The notes: a model not told the origin generated them from the sequence alone. DNA of 64,000 bases from Flavobacteriaceae bacterium (GCA_947464335.1 CANHWG010000005.1:1-64000); one strand, 5' to 3'; counted from the first letter of the stretch, positions 29,567-39,107 are shown. Numbers and translations: made by a program.

Positions 29567-31798
29567 ATGAAGTTCCAAATAACACTGCTTTTCTTTGCCA
29601 TCTCCTTTACTTCTCTTGCCCAAGAATACGATCTTGCCTTTAACGATACAATAAAAAGATTATCCCCTGTAATTATTACCCCTAAACAACAAAGCCCTGA
29701 AAGAATGCCTGAAATAAAAGAAAATATTCTTTTTTCTGGTAAAAAAAATGAGGTGTTAAAGCTATCCAATATCAATGGGAACTTCACAACAAATAATGCC
29801 CGAGAAATTTTTGCTAGAATTCCAGGTGTTACCATATGGGAAAATGAAGGTTCGGGAATTCAAATCAATGTTGGAGTAAGAGGTTTAAGTCCAAACCGAA
29901 GCTGGGAATTAAACACAAGACAAAACGGTTATGATATTTCATCTGATGTTTTTGGCTATCCTGAAGCCTATTACAACCCACCATTAGAGGCTGTAGAAAC
30001 TATAGAATTAGTTCGCGGTGGTTCTTCGTTACAGTTTGGACCACAATTTGGCGGAATGTTGAACTATGTCTTAAAAAGAGAAACCAAAAAGAAATTTTCA
30101 TTTGAAACACAAAATACGGTTGGAAGTTATGGTTTGATGAGTACCTATAACGCCATTGGCGGTACTTTTAAAAAGTTCTCCTATTATGTATACAATCATT
30201 CTCGTAGCGCCGATGGATGGAGAGAGAATAGTGATTACACCGTTAGAAATTCACATGTTTTTGTAGAATATCGTTTTACAGAAAACACAAAACTATCGGC
30301 AGAATATACCAATATGGATTATAAAATGCAACAAGCTGGTGGTTTAACCGATGAGCAATTCAATGCAAATCCTAGACAATCTTTAAGAGAAAGAAATTGG
30401 TTTGGCACACCTTGGAATGTGTTTTCGATAAATTTTGACACCAAAATAAGTGACAATTTTACGTCAAACACGAAATTATTTGGACTTATTGGCGAACGAA
30501 ATAGCGTGGGTTTTACGGCTACACCAAATGTCGAGGATGCCATAAATCCTGCAACAAACAATTATGCAAATCGTAGAGTAGATCGTGATTATTATAAAAA
30601 CTTTGGACTCGAAAACAGAAACATCTATAAATATAAATTAGGAAAAATCAATAATAATCTTGCCTTTGGAGTTCGTTTGTATAAAGCCAATACGCAACGT
30701 CTGCAAGATGGTAAAGGAACAACTGGTTCCGATTTTGATTTGTCAATTGAGGGAAGATTTGCGCGTGATTTAGACTTTACAACTGAAAATGTGGCTGTTT
30801 TTGCAGAAAATCAATTTAAAGTTACCGAAAAATTTAGTGTAACTCCAGGTGTTCGTTATGAGTACATTCAGAACACAGGCGAAGGAAGATTTGGAGTTAG
30901 TAGCGGAAATGATGTGGCTTTTCCTGATAAGACAATTTCACGCAGTAAACCATTATTTGGACTAGGATTGGAGTATAAATTCAGAACAACTAATATTTAT
31001 GCCAATATTACGCAAGCTTTTAGACCTGTATTGTTTTCAGATCTTACGCCACCAGCCGTTTCTGATGTGATTGATCCAAATTTAAAAGATGCTAGCGGTT
31101 TTAATGCTGATGTAGGTTTTAGAGGAAACTATAAAAACTATTTAAATTTTGATTTTAGTTTATTTTATTTAAGCTACAACAATAGAGTTGGCGGTATCAG
31201 ACAATTTTTAAACAATGATGAACCAACACAAGGAACATTTATTTATAGAACCAATTTAGGCGAAACGGTGAATAAAGGAATTGAAGGTTTCTTCAATTTA
31301 AACATTACTCGCTTATTTGAAATTGAAAAACCCTATGGAAATCTAGATTTCTTTGCATCCGTAAGTTTTATTGATAGTCGTTATACTGATTTTAGGATTT
31401 TTAGTACTCCTTCAGCACCAGATTTTACCATTACTGAAACCAATCTTTCAGGTAATAGAGTGGAAAACGCACCGAGATACATTCATAATTTTGGACTTTC
31501 TTGGAGTAATAATAACATATCGGCAACAGCACAATACAGAATGTCGGGCAGAATTTTTACTGATGCAAACAATACTACAACTCCATCTGCCAATGGCGTA
31601 ACAGGACTTTTGGATGAATATCGGGTTTTTGATTTATCCACCGAATATAAATTCTTAAAAAATTACAACATTCGCGCAGGAGTTAATAACTTACTCAACG
31701 AAGATTATGCCACTCGAAGAGCGGGTGGTTATCCTGGCCCAGGAATTTTACCAGGAGAAGGAAGAACATTCTATATTTCGATAGGCGCTAAACTTTAA
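29567..31798 (+). CDS. TonB-dependent receptor (FecA-like)
   Basis: Plug 'IFARIPGVTIWENEGSGIQINVGVRGLSPNRSWELNTRQNGYDIS', C-terminal barrel '...FYISIGAKL'. Confidence 0.95.
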   Translation: MKFQITLLFFAISFTSLAQEYDLAFNDTIKRLSPVIITPKQQSPERMPEIKENILFSGKKNEVLKLSNINGNFTTNNAREIFARIPGVTIWENEGSGIQINVGVRGLSPNRSWELNTRQNGYDISSDVFGYPEAYYNPPLEAVETIELVRGGSSLQFGPQFGGMLNYVLKRETKKKFSFETQNTVGSYGLMSTYNAIGGTFKKFSYYVYNHSRSADGWRENSDYTVRNSHVFVEYRFTENTKLSAEYTNMDYKMQQAGGLTDEQFNANPRQSLRERNWFGTPWNVFSINFDTKISDNFTSNTKLFGLIGERNSVGFTATPNVEDAINPATNNYANRRVDRDYYKNFGLENRNIYKYKLGKINNNLAFGVRLYKANTQRLQDGKGTTGSDFDLSIEGRFARDLDFTTENVAVFAENQFKVTEKFSVTPGVRYEYIQNTGEGRFGVSSGNDVAFPDKTISRSKPLFGLGLEYKFRTTNIYANITQAFRPVLFSDLTPPAVSDVIDPNLKDASGFNADVGFRGNYKNYLNFDFSLFYLSYNNRVGGIRQFLNNDEPTQGTFIYRTNLGETVNKGIEGFFNLNITRLFEIEKPYGNLDFFASVSFIDSRYTDFRIFSTPSAPDFTITETNLSGNRVENAPRYIHNFGLSWSNNNISATAQYRMSGRIFTDANNTTTPSANGVTGLLDEYRVFDLSTEYKFLKNYNIRAGVNNLLNEDYATRRAGGYPGPGILPGEGRTFYISIGAKL

Positions 31799-31802
31799 CA
31801 TA

Positions 31803-31832
31803 AAAAGGTTCTCTAAAATTAGAGAACCTTTT
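31803..31832 (+). terminator. Rho-independent terminator
   Basis: AAAAGGTTCTCTAA-AA-TTAGAGAACCTTTT. Confidence 0.85.
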
Positions 31833-31843
31833 ACTTTTGTATT

Positions 31844-31969
31844 ATGGATTTTCAAGAAATACTGGTTTATATACTTATGATAGTTGCACTTGGTTTCCTT
31901 GTCCGAAAATTTTTTTGGAAATCTAAGTCAAAGAAGAACTGCGGCAATGGCAATTGTGGTTGTCATTAA
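31844..31969 (+). CDS. FeoB-associated Cys-rich membrane protein-like small ORF (41 aa)
   Basis: Manual translation MDFQEILVYILMIVALGFLVRKFFWKSKSKKNCGNGNCGCH*: single TM then CGNGNCGC; not in ORF track (too short). Confidence 0.75.
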   Translation: MDFQEILVYILMIVALGFLVRKFFWKSKSKKNCGNGNCGCH

Positions 31970-32784
31970 CCCAAAGCCACATCCAAAGTCATCATCACAA
32001 TAAATCCACCAATTAAACCTAACGTAGCAATGTCGGTGTTTTTATCTTGCTGGGTTTCTGGAATTACTTCTTCTACCACTACAAATATCATGGCTCCAGC
32101 AGCAAATGCTAAAGCATACGGCAAAATCGGAATGAAAAATATAACCGCAACAGCACCTAAAACACCCGCAATGGGCTCAACCAAAGCCGATGATTGTCCG
32201 TACATAAAACTTTTCCATCTACTCATTCCCATTCTGCGTAATGGCATTGAAACCGCAATTCCTTCTGGAAAATTTTGAATTCCAATACCAATTGCCAAGG
32301 TAACGGCACCCGCAATTGATGCTTCGGGTATTCCTGCCGCAACACCACCAAAAAGAACTCCAACCGCCAAACCTTCAGGAATATTATGTAACGTAATCGC
32401 TAAAACCAACAATGTCGTTCGTTGCCAAGGCGATTTTACTCCTTCGGTCTCTTTAAAATTGATGTGTAAATGAGGTAACAATTTATCCAACCCAAAAATA
32501 AATAAAGCGCCTAAGGCAAATCCAACGGCTGCCGGAATAACTTTAACAAATCCTTCTCCATGGCTCATTTCAATAGCGGGTGCCAACAAACTCCAAAAGC
32601 TAGCCGCTATCATAACACCACCCGTAAAACCTAGCATTCCGTCAAGAACAACGCGATTCATATTCTTAAAAAAGAACACAAAAGATGCTCCCAAAGCGGT
32701 TAAAAACCAAGTAAATAACGTGGCGTATAAAGCCGCTAAAACTGGATTTATACTTTCGAAATAGGCAATAATTGACTCAAACAT
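31966..32784 (-). CDS. ZIP family metal transporter
   Basis: 'LAITLHNIPEGLAVGVLFGG', 'GIQNFPEGIAVSMPLRR'. Confidence 0.95.
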   Translation of the reverse strand: MFESIIAYFESINPVLAALYATLFTWFLTALGASFVFFFKNMNRVVLDGMLGFTGGVMIAASFWSLLAPAIEMSHGEGFVKVIPAAVGFALGALFIFGLDKLLPHLHINFKETEGVKSPWQRTTLLVLAITLHNIPEGLAVGVLFGGVAAGIPEASIAGAVTLAIGIGIQNFPEGIAVSMPLRRMGMSRWKSFMYGQSSALVEPIAGVLGAVAVIFFIPILPYALAFAAGAMIFVVVEEVIPETQQDKNTDIATLGLIGGFIVMMTLDVALG

Positions 32785-32786
32785 AA

Positions 32787-33434
32787 TTAATGAACGTATA
32801 AATTAGTAGCTATTTTATTGGATATTGTAATTTCTTTAGAATTGATTTCCACCAATAAAGTATCATCAAAACTTTCTTTTTCTTTGACCACAAAAGTAGA
32901 ACCTAAAGCTATTTTTTGTTTATCTAAATACTTTAAAAAATCGGAAGACGAATCTTTCACACCTATACAACGGTATTCCTTATTTAGCTCTACATCGGAT
33001 AGTAATAATTTAGTCACTTTTTTTATTTCACCGTCAGCATTCGGAATGGGATCGCCATGCGGGTCAAAATCAGGAAATCCTAAAAACTTATCCAACTTAT
33101 TGATTAATGATTCTGATTTTATATGCTCTAATTCTTCTGCAATGTCATGCACTTCGTCCCAAGAAAAATGAAGCTTTTCTACCAAAAAAACTTCCCACAA
33201 ACGGTGTTTTCTAACAATCATTTTAGCCGAATGAAATCCTTTCTCTGTCAAGGTTACGCCTTGGTATTTTTGATAGGCAACCAATTCTTTTTCGGAAAGT
33301 TTTTTTAACATATCGGTTACCGACGATGCTTTGGTATCCATTGTTCCTGCAATAGCATTCGTATTGACACCTTTTGGTGAAACCAAGGATAAATGATAGA
33401 TAACTTTTAAATAATTCTCTTCGGATGTAGTCAT
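32787..33434 (-). CDS. DtxR/MntR family metal-dependent transcriptional regulator
   Basis: 'SEENYLKVIYHLS', 'VTDMLKKLSEKELVAYQKYQGVTLTEKG', 'VHDIAEELEHIKSESLINKLDKFLGFPDFDPHGDPIP', FeoA-like C-terminus. Confidence 0.95.
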   Translation of the reverse strand: MTTSEENYLKVIYHLSLVSPKGVNTNAIAGTMDTKASSVTDMLKKLSEKELVAYQKYQGVTLTEKGFHSAKMIVRKHRLWEVFLVEKLHFSWDEVHDIAEELEHIKSESLINKLDKFLGFPDFDPHGDPIPNADGEIKKVTKLLLSDVELNKEYRCIGVKDSSSDFLKYLDKQKIALGSTFVVKEKESFDDTLLVEINSKEITISNKIATNLYVH

Positions 33435-33492
33435 AAAAACAAGTTATTTTATACAAATAAAAGAAATTAATTTCATTGGTTATAAATATATT

Positions 33493-33508
33493 TTTAGTTT
33501 TGTCTAAA
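33493..33508. promoter_or_regulatory. Candidate metalloregulator operator TTTAG-N6-CTAAA
   Basis: TTTAGTTTTGTCTAAA between divergent regulator and TonB receptor genes. Confidence 0.4.
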
Positions 33509-33522
33509 TTTAAATTTCGTAG

Positions 33523-35574
33523 ATGAAAAAAATAATGCTTTTGTTTTTATGTATCGCTCAATATAACAACGCTCAAACCACAACGGATACAATTTCTAAA
33601 ACAAAAAAGAAGGAATTAGAATTGGATGAAGTAGTTGTTTCTGGAACTTTAAAAGCGGTTAAACGGTTAGAAAATCCTGTGCCAGTTGAAGTAATTACGA
33701 CCACTTTCTTAAAGCAAAATCCGACCAGTACTGTTTTTGATGCTTTGCAAAATGTAAACGGTTTACGTCCACAAAACAATTGCAATGTTTGTAATACTGG
33801 CGACATTAGAATAAATGGTCTTGATGGTCCGTATACCATGGTTACTATTGACGGAATGCCGATAGTGAGTGCGCTTGGAACGGTTTATGGTTTATCGGGA
33901 ATTCCCAATTCGATGATTGAAAAAATTGAAGTGGTAAAAGGCGCTGCGTCCACACTTTATGGCAGCGAAGCTGTCGGCGGATTAATTAACATCATTACAA
34001 AAAAATCTAAAACCACTTCTTTATTTACCGCCGATATGTTTTCTACTTCTTGGCTCGAAAATAATATTGATTTAGGATATAAGGCATCTATCGGTAAAAA
34101 GGTGGAGGCACTTTTTGGTGTCAATTACTTCTACTACAATAATCCTACAGACAACAATAACGATAATTTTACAGATATTGCGTTGCAAGACCGAGTATCT
34201 TTTTTTAGCAAATGGAACATTAGCCGAAAATCAGAAAAAGAGTTTAGCATAGTGTCCCGCTATCTGTGTGAAGATCGTTGGGGTGGCGAAATGCAATGGA
34301 ATACTGGTTTTCGTGGCGGTGATGAAGTATATGGCGAAAGCATTTACACCTCGCGTTATGAACTTTTAGGTAAGTATCAATTGCCCGTAACTGAAAAAAT
34401 GTACCTTCAATTTTCATTCATTAGTCATGACCAAAATTCGGTTTATGGCAATTCGTTTTTCTTAGCCAATCAAAAAATTGGGTTCGGACAATTCCTTTGG
34501 GATAAAAACATAAAAAATCATTCGCTTCTTTTTGGAAGTGCTTTCCGATATCAATTTTATAACGATAATACGCCAGCAACAACAACTGCTGACCATTCCA
34601 AAATTTATAGTCTTTTTGTGCAAGACGATATAAAATTTTCTGAAAGAACAGGACTTCTTCTGGGTTCACGCTACGACTACAACTCGGCTCACGGTTCCAT
34701 TTTTACGCCCCGAATTGCTTTGAAATGGAAGCCATCACAAGATGATATTTTGAGACTAAATTTTGGTACTGGTTTTAGAGTAGTCAATCTTTTTACCGAA
34801 GATCATCAAGCATTATCAGGAGCAAGAGATGTCGTTTTAGTTGATAATTTAGAACCCGAAACATCCTATAATGTCAACTTGAATTACTTAAAAAAATATA
34901 GATTGGAGAATTTAGGGATTTTGAATTTAGAAATGTCCTCCTGGTATACGTATTTTACCAATCGAATTTTTGCCAATTACGACCTTAATCCCAACCAAAT
35001 TGTTTACGATAATTTGAATGGATTTTCAAAAATATTTGGATTGAGTGCTAACGTCGATTGGATTACGCCTTTTGGTTTAAAAGCCACCGTTGGCGCAAGT
35101 TATTTTGATCCATTCACGAAGCAAGATGGCGTATCATTTGTTCCTTTGTTTACCGAAAAATATTCGTTGAACTGGGCGATTAATTATGAAATTCCCGAAT
35201 GGTTTCTTTCTTTTGATTATACTGGGAATCTGACTGGTCCGATGCGTTTGCCTTTGTTAAGTGAACTTGACCCACGACGCGACTATTCGCAACCCTTTAG
35301 TATTCAAAACATTCAGGTTACTTATAAAAAATTTCATAATCTTGAAATCTATTCGGGAATAAAAAACCTTTTTAATTGGACACCCAACCGTGGCAATCCG
35401 TTTTTGATTGCTCGAGCCAATGATCCGTTTGATCAAAATGTGCAATTTGATATGAATGGAAATGCGGTTCCTACTGCCGATAATCCTTTCGGATTAACCT
35501 TTGACCCAACCTATGCTTATGGTCCAAATCAAAGCGCTCGAATTTTCCTCGGTCTACGATTTCATATTGATTAA
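33523..35574 (+). CDS. TonB-dependent receptor
   Basis: TonB-box-like 'ELDEVVVSGT', plug 'IRINGLDGPYTMVTIDGMPIVSALGTVYGLSGIPNSMIEKIEVVKGAASTLYGSEAVGG'. Confidence 0.96.
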   Translation: MKKIMLLFLCIAQYNNAQTTTDTISKTKKKELELDEVVVSGTLKAVKRLENPVPVEVITTTFLKQNPTSTVFDALQNVNGLRPQNNCNVCNTGDIRINGLDGPYTMVTIDGMPIVSALGTVYGLSGIPNSMIEKIEVVKGAASTLYGSEAVGGLINIITKKSKTTSLFTADMFSTSWLENNIDLGYKASIGKKVEALFGVNYFYYNNPTDNNNDNFTDIALQDRVSFFSKWNISRKSEKEFSIVSRYLCEDRWGGEMQWNTGFRGGDEVYGESIYTSRYELLGKYQLPVTEKMYLQFSFISHDQNSVYGNSFFLANQKIGFGQFLWDKNIKNHSLLFGSAFRYQFYNDNTPATTTADHSKIYSLFVQDDIKFSERTGLLLGSRYDYNSAHGSIFTPRIALKWKPSQDDILRLNFGTGFRVVNLFTEDHQALSGARDVVLVDNLEPETSYNVNLNYLKKYRLENLGILNLEMSSWYTYFTNRIFANYDLNPNQIVYDNLNGFSKIFGLSANVDWITPFGLKATVGASYFDPFTKQDGVSFVPLFTEKYSLNWAINYEIPEWFLSFDYTGNLTGPMRLPLLSELDPRRDYSQPFSIQNIQVTYKKFHNLEIYSGIKNLFNWTPNRGNPFLIARANDPFDQNVQFDMNGNAVPTADNPFGLTFDPTYAYGPNQSARIFLGLRFHID

Positions 35575-35593
35575 AATAAAGTAGTTTTGTGAA

Positions 35594-36739
35594 ATGCAAC
35601 ATTACAATTACATTTTCACGGGTTCGGGTTTGTCAGCGCTTATGACTGTTTATGAAATGGTGCTTTCGAAAAAATTTGAGGATAAAACCATTTTACTTAT
35701 CGATGAGAATGCAAAAAAAACCAATGACCGAACGTGGTGTTTTTGGGATGAAAAAGGAATGTATGATGAATTGGCTTCCGCCAAATGGAACGCAGCTTGG
35801 TTCAAAAACGAAAAATTTGAAAGACGATTAGATTTATCGCCTTACCAATATAAAATGGTTAAAGGTTTAGATTTTTACAACTTCATTTTTGAGGAACTTT
35901 CCAAAAATTCAAACATTCATTTTGTCAATCAAAAAGTTATCGATTTTAAGGAATTAGGAAATCATTGTGTCGTTAAAACAGCACTAGAAAGTTTTACATG
36001 CAACCAAATTTTCAATTCTATTTTTAACTCGGAATTGGTTAAAACCCAAACGAAATATCCTTTTTTACATCAGCATTTTATAGGTTGGTTTATCAAAAGT
36101 AAGGAAGCCGTTTTCACTCCTGATTGTGCTACGTTTATGGATTTTTCGGTAGAACAAAAAGGAAATACACGTTTTATGTATGTATTGCCTACGTCGGAAA
36201 CTGAAGCATTGATAGAATATACGTTGTTCTCCAAAGACTTGTTAGAAAAACAAGAATACGAAACCGAAATCAACAACTATATTCAAAAACTCGGCATAAC
36301 AGAATATGAAATTGTAGAAAAAGAGCAAGGAAATATTCCGATGACCTGTTTTCCTTTTTGGAAACACAATTCTAAAAACATAATAAATATTGGTTCGGCT
36401 GGTGGTTGGACCAAAGCCAGTACCGGTTATACTTTTAAAAATGCAACTAAAAAATCAAAAGCTTTAATGTTGTTTTTGCAACAGGAAACTGATTTAAGAA
36501 AGTTTCATAAAACCGATAAATTTTGGTTCTATGATTTGTTGCTTTTGGATATTTTAGACAAAAAAAACCATTTGGGTTCAACCATATTCACCTCCATGTT
36601 TCAGAAAGAAAATACCACCATTATCTTTAAATTTCTAGACGAGGAAACCTCGTTTTGGGAAGACTTGCAAGTCATTTGGAAATGCCCGAAAGGTATTTTT
36701 GTAAAAGCATTGTTTAGAAGAATGATCGGTTTGCGTTAG
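35594..36739 (+). CDS. crtY: Lycopene cyclase family protein
   Basis: 'YNYIFTGSGLSALMTVYEM', 'NDRTWCFWDEKG', 'MDFSVEQKGNTRFMYVLPTSETEALIEYTLFS', 'IPMTCFPFWKHNSKNIINIGSAGGWTKASTGYTF'. Confidence 0.9.
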   Translation: MQHYNYIFTGSGLSALMTVYEMVLSKKFEDKTILLIDENAKKTNDRTWCFWDEKGMYDELASAKWNAAWFKNEKFERRLDLSPYQYKMVKGLDFYNFIFEELSKNSNIHFVNQKVIDFKELGNHCVVKTALESFTCNQIFNSIFNSELVKTQTKYPFLHQHFIGWFIKSKEAVFTPDCATFMDFSVEQKGNTRFMYVLPTSETEALIEYTLFSKDLLEKQEYETEINNYIQKLGITEYEIVEKEQGNIPMTCFPFWKHNSKNIINIGSAGGWTKASTGYTFKNATKKSKALMLFLQQETDLRKFHKTDKFWFYDLLLLDILDKKNHLGSTIFTSMFQKENTTIIFKFLDEETSFWEDLQVIWKCPKGIFVKALFRRMIGLR

Positions 36740-36742
36740 GGA

Positions 36743-36804
36743 TTGAAGCACTTGTTTGAGTTCTTTTTGTGAAATGCAATGGAACAAAAAAACGAGTGCT
36801 TCAA
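36743..36804. repeat. Inverted repeat downstream of crtY
   Basis: TTGAAGCACTTGTTT (36743-36757) / AAACGAGTGCTTCAA (36790-36804), 14/15 complementary. Confidence 0.7.
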
Positions 36805-36810
36805 CCCCGA

Positions 36811-36857
36811 CCCCAATTATCATTAATTCGTTATTTATGTTTTTATCCTAATTGGGG
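36811..36857. repeat. Second inverted repeat downstream of crtY
   Basis: CCCCAATTA (36811-36819) / TAATTGGGG (36849-36857). Confidence 0.6.
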
Positions 36858-36978
36858 TAACGCCCAATTTGTCTATTAAATAATAACAAATCTTTATGAA
36901 TTCTTTAAATCGTACGTTTAGATTTCTGTTTATCTTTGTAACGATTTATTAAATCAAAATTCTGAAATCAACAACCTG

Positions 36979-36994
36979 CCTGTCGGTAGACAGG
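36979..36994. repeat. Short palindrome CCTGTC-GGTA-GACAGG upstream of bacilliredoxin
   Basis: Perfect 6-bp stem, preceded by an extra CCTG. Confidence 0.6.
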
Positions 36995-37013
36995 TCTTAA
37001 ATCATAAATAATT

Positions 37014-37424
37014 ATGTATCCAGAAGAAATGGTAAAACCAATGAGAACAGAACTTTCTGACGCTGGTTTTCAAGATTTATATAGTGCAACAGACGTGAAA
37101 AACGCAATTAAAGCAGAAGGCACAACACTTGTGGTTGTGAATTCGGTTTGTGGCTGTGCAGCAAGAAACGCGCGCCCAGGAGCAAAAATGAGTTTGGACG
37201 GGGCAAAAAAACCAGATCATTTAGTTACGGTTTTCGCAGGCGTTGACAAGGAAGCAGTTGATGCTGCAAGAGAAGAAATGTTCCCATTTCCACCTTCTTC
37301 GCCAAGTATGGCATTGTTTAAAAATGGCGAATTGGTTCACATGCTAGAACGTCACCATATTGAAGGTCGTCCGGCAGAAATGATTGCTGAAAATTTGAAA
37401 GACGCTTACGCAGAATTTTGTTAA
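37014..37424 (+). CDS. BrxA/BrxB family bacilliredoxin
   Basis: 'VVNSVCGCAARNARPG' CGC motif, 'MFPFPPSSPSMALFKNGELVHMLERHHIEGR'. Confidence 0.93.
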   Translation: MYPEEMVKPMRTELSDAGFQDLYSATDVKNAIKAEGTTLVVVNSVCGCAARNARPGAKMSLDGAKKPDHLVTVFAGVDKEAVDAAREEMFPFPPSSPSMALFKNGELVHMLERHHIEGRPAEMIAENLKDAYAEFC

Positions 37425-37430
37425 AAAATT

Positions 37431-37459
37431 AAATCCTTTCTATTCGGAAGGATTTTTTT
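37431..37459 (+). terminator. Rho-independent terminator
   Basis: AAATCCTTTC...GGAAGGATTTTTTT. Confidence 0.75.
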
Positions 37460-37587
37460 ATTTTGAAACGCAACCTTTTCAATTGTAAAATTGATTAGGT
37501 TTTTTTATTTCAAAAAAAATGTAATTTTGCCTTCGAATTCTTCCATTTAGAGTTCAATCATTTATTTCTCACTTAAACGTTTATAGC

Positions 37588-38946
37588 ATGCAACTGTATA
37601 ACACTTTAAGCGCAGAAGAAAGAGCCGAGCTTATTGACCAAGCGGGCAAACAACGCCTAACGTTGTCTTTCTATGCGTATGCCAAAATTGAAAACCCTCA
37701 ACAATTTCGCGACAACTTATTTATCGAATGGAACAAACTCGATGCGCTTGGCCGAACCTATGTTGCTAAAGAAGGTATTAATGCTCAAATGTCTATTGCA
37801 GCTGAAAATATGGAAGCCTTTAGAGAAACACTCGAAGCTTACGATTTTATGCGAGGCATTCGTTTAAATGTAGCTGTTGAACATGATGATCATTCGTTTT
37901 TGAAGTTGACTGTTAAAGTTCGCGATAAAATCGTAGCCGACGGACTAAACGATGAAACTTTTGATGTCACCAATATAGGAGTGCATTTAAAAGCCAAGGA
38001 ATTCAACCAAATTTTAGAAGACCCAAATACCATTGTTGTTGATTTTAGAAATCATTACGAAAGTGAAATTGGTCATTTTAAAGGTGCGATTACTCCCGAT
38101 GTAGAAACTTTTAGAGAAAGTTTACCCATAATTAACGAACAACTTCAAAATCATAAAGAAGATAAAAATTTGGTGATGTATTGCACTGGTGGAATCCGTT
38201 GCGAAAAAGCTTCGGCCTATTTTAAACATCAAGGTTTTAAAAATGTATTTCAGTTGGAAGGCGGCATTATCAATTATGCCAAACAAATAAAAGAAGAAGG
38301 TTTAGAAAGTAAATTCATTGGAAAGAACTTCGTTTTCGACCATCGCCTTGGCGAAAGAATTACAGATGACATTGTTTCGCAATGCCATCAATGCGGAAAA
38401 CCATGTGACAATCACACCAATTGTGAAAACGAAGGTTGTCATTTGTTATTTATTCAATGTGATGAATGCAAAGCCGTAATGGAAAACTGTTGTTCGACGG
38501 AGTGTCAAGAAATAATCCACATGCCATTGGTTGACCAAGTTACATTACGTCGAGGCATCAAAAATGGGAATATGATTTTCAGAAAAGGAAAATCAGATAA
38601 ATTGTTATTCAAACATTCGGGAGAACTTTCGGACAAATCATTGGCTATCGCCAAAAAGCAAACAGATATTCGTCAGAAAATCAAAATCAAAAAAGTTTTA
38701 ATTGGGAAAGCGGAGCATTATTATGTAAAAGCGCAAGTTGGGCTTTTCATTATTGAAAATCAGGATTTATCTATTGGCGATAAGATACTAATATCTGGAC
38801 CAACAACAGGGAATGAGGAAATGATAATCGAAAAAATGTTCGTCAACGGTAGTGAAAATACTTTAGCAAAATCTGGTGATAAAGTCACGATTTCTTTACC
38901 ATTCCGAATTCGTTTGTCGGATAAGTTGTTTAAAATTATCCCATAA
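37588..38946 (+). CDS. trhO: tRNA uridine hydroxylase/rhodanese TrhO-like with C-terminal beta-barrel extension
   Basis: 'GRTYVAKEGINAQMSI', 'VVDFRNHYESEIGHFKGAI', rhodanese loop 'MYCTGGIRCEKASAYFKHQGF', Cys-rich region, then ~95-aa extension. Confidence 0.9.
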   Translation: MQLYNTLSAEERAELIDQAGKQRLTLSFYAYAKIENPQQFRDNLFIEWNKLDALGRTYVAKEGINAQMSIAAENMEAFRETLEAYDFMRGIRLNVAVEHDDHSFLKLTVKVRDKIVADGLNDETFDVTNIGVHLKAKEFNQILEDPNTIVVDFRNHYESEIGHFKGAITPDVETFRESLPIINEQLQNHKEDKNLVMYCTGGIRCEKASAYFKHQGFKNVFQLEGGIINYAKQIKEEGLESKFIGKNFVFDHRLGERITDDIVSQCHQCGKPCDNHTNCENEGCHLLFIQCDECKAVMENCCSTECQEIIHMPLVDQVTLRRGIKNGNMIFRKGKSDKLLFKHSGELSDKSLAIAKKQTDIRQKIKIKKVLIGKAEHYYVKAQVGLFIIENQDLSIGDKILISGPTTGNEEMIIEKMFVNGSENTLAKSGDKVTISLPFRIRLSDKLFKIIP

Positions 38947-38970
38947 AATTCTTTGTTTTTTAAGATACTT

Positions 38971-39018
38971 AATTCCAAATTCAGGTGAAAAAATGCACTT
39001 AGAATTTGGAATTTTTTA
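38971..39018 (+). terminator. Rho-independent terminator
   Basis: AATTCCAAATTC...GAATTTGGAATT TTTT. Confidence 0.75.
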
Positions 39019-39107
39019 TTGGAATTTATTTTTTTAAAATACTATCTTTACCAATTAATCGTTTTTATGAATTATAAGTTGCTTTTCGCAACACTCTCTA
39101 TATCATT

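Noticed and set aside
27170-37424. Iron cluster as a horizontally acquired island
   Set aside because: No integrase, tRNA boundary or obvious composition change; gene content is typical for Bacteroidetes.
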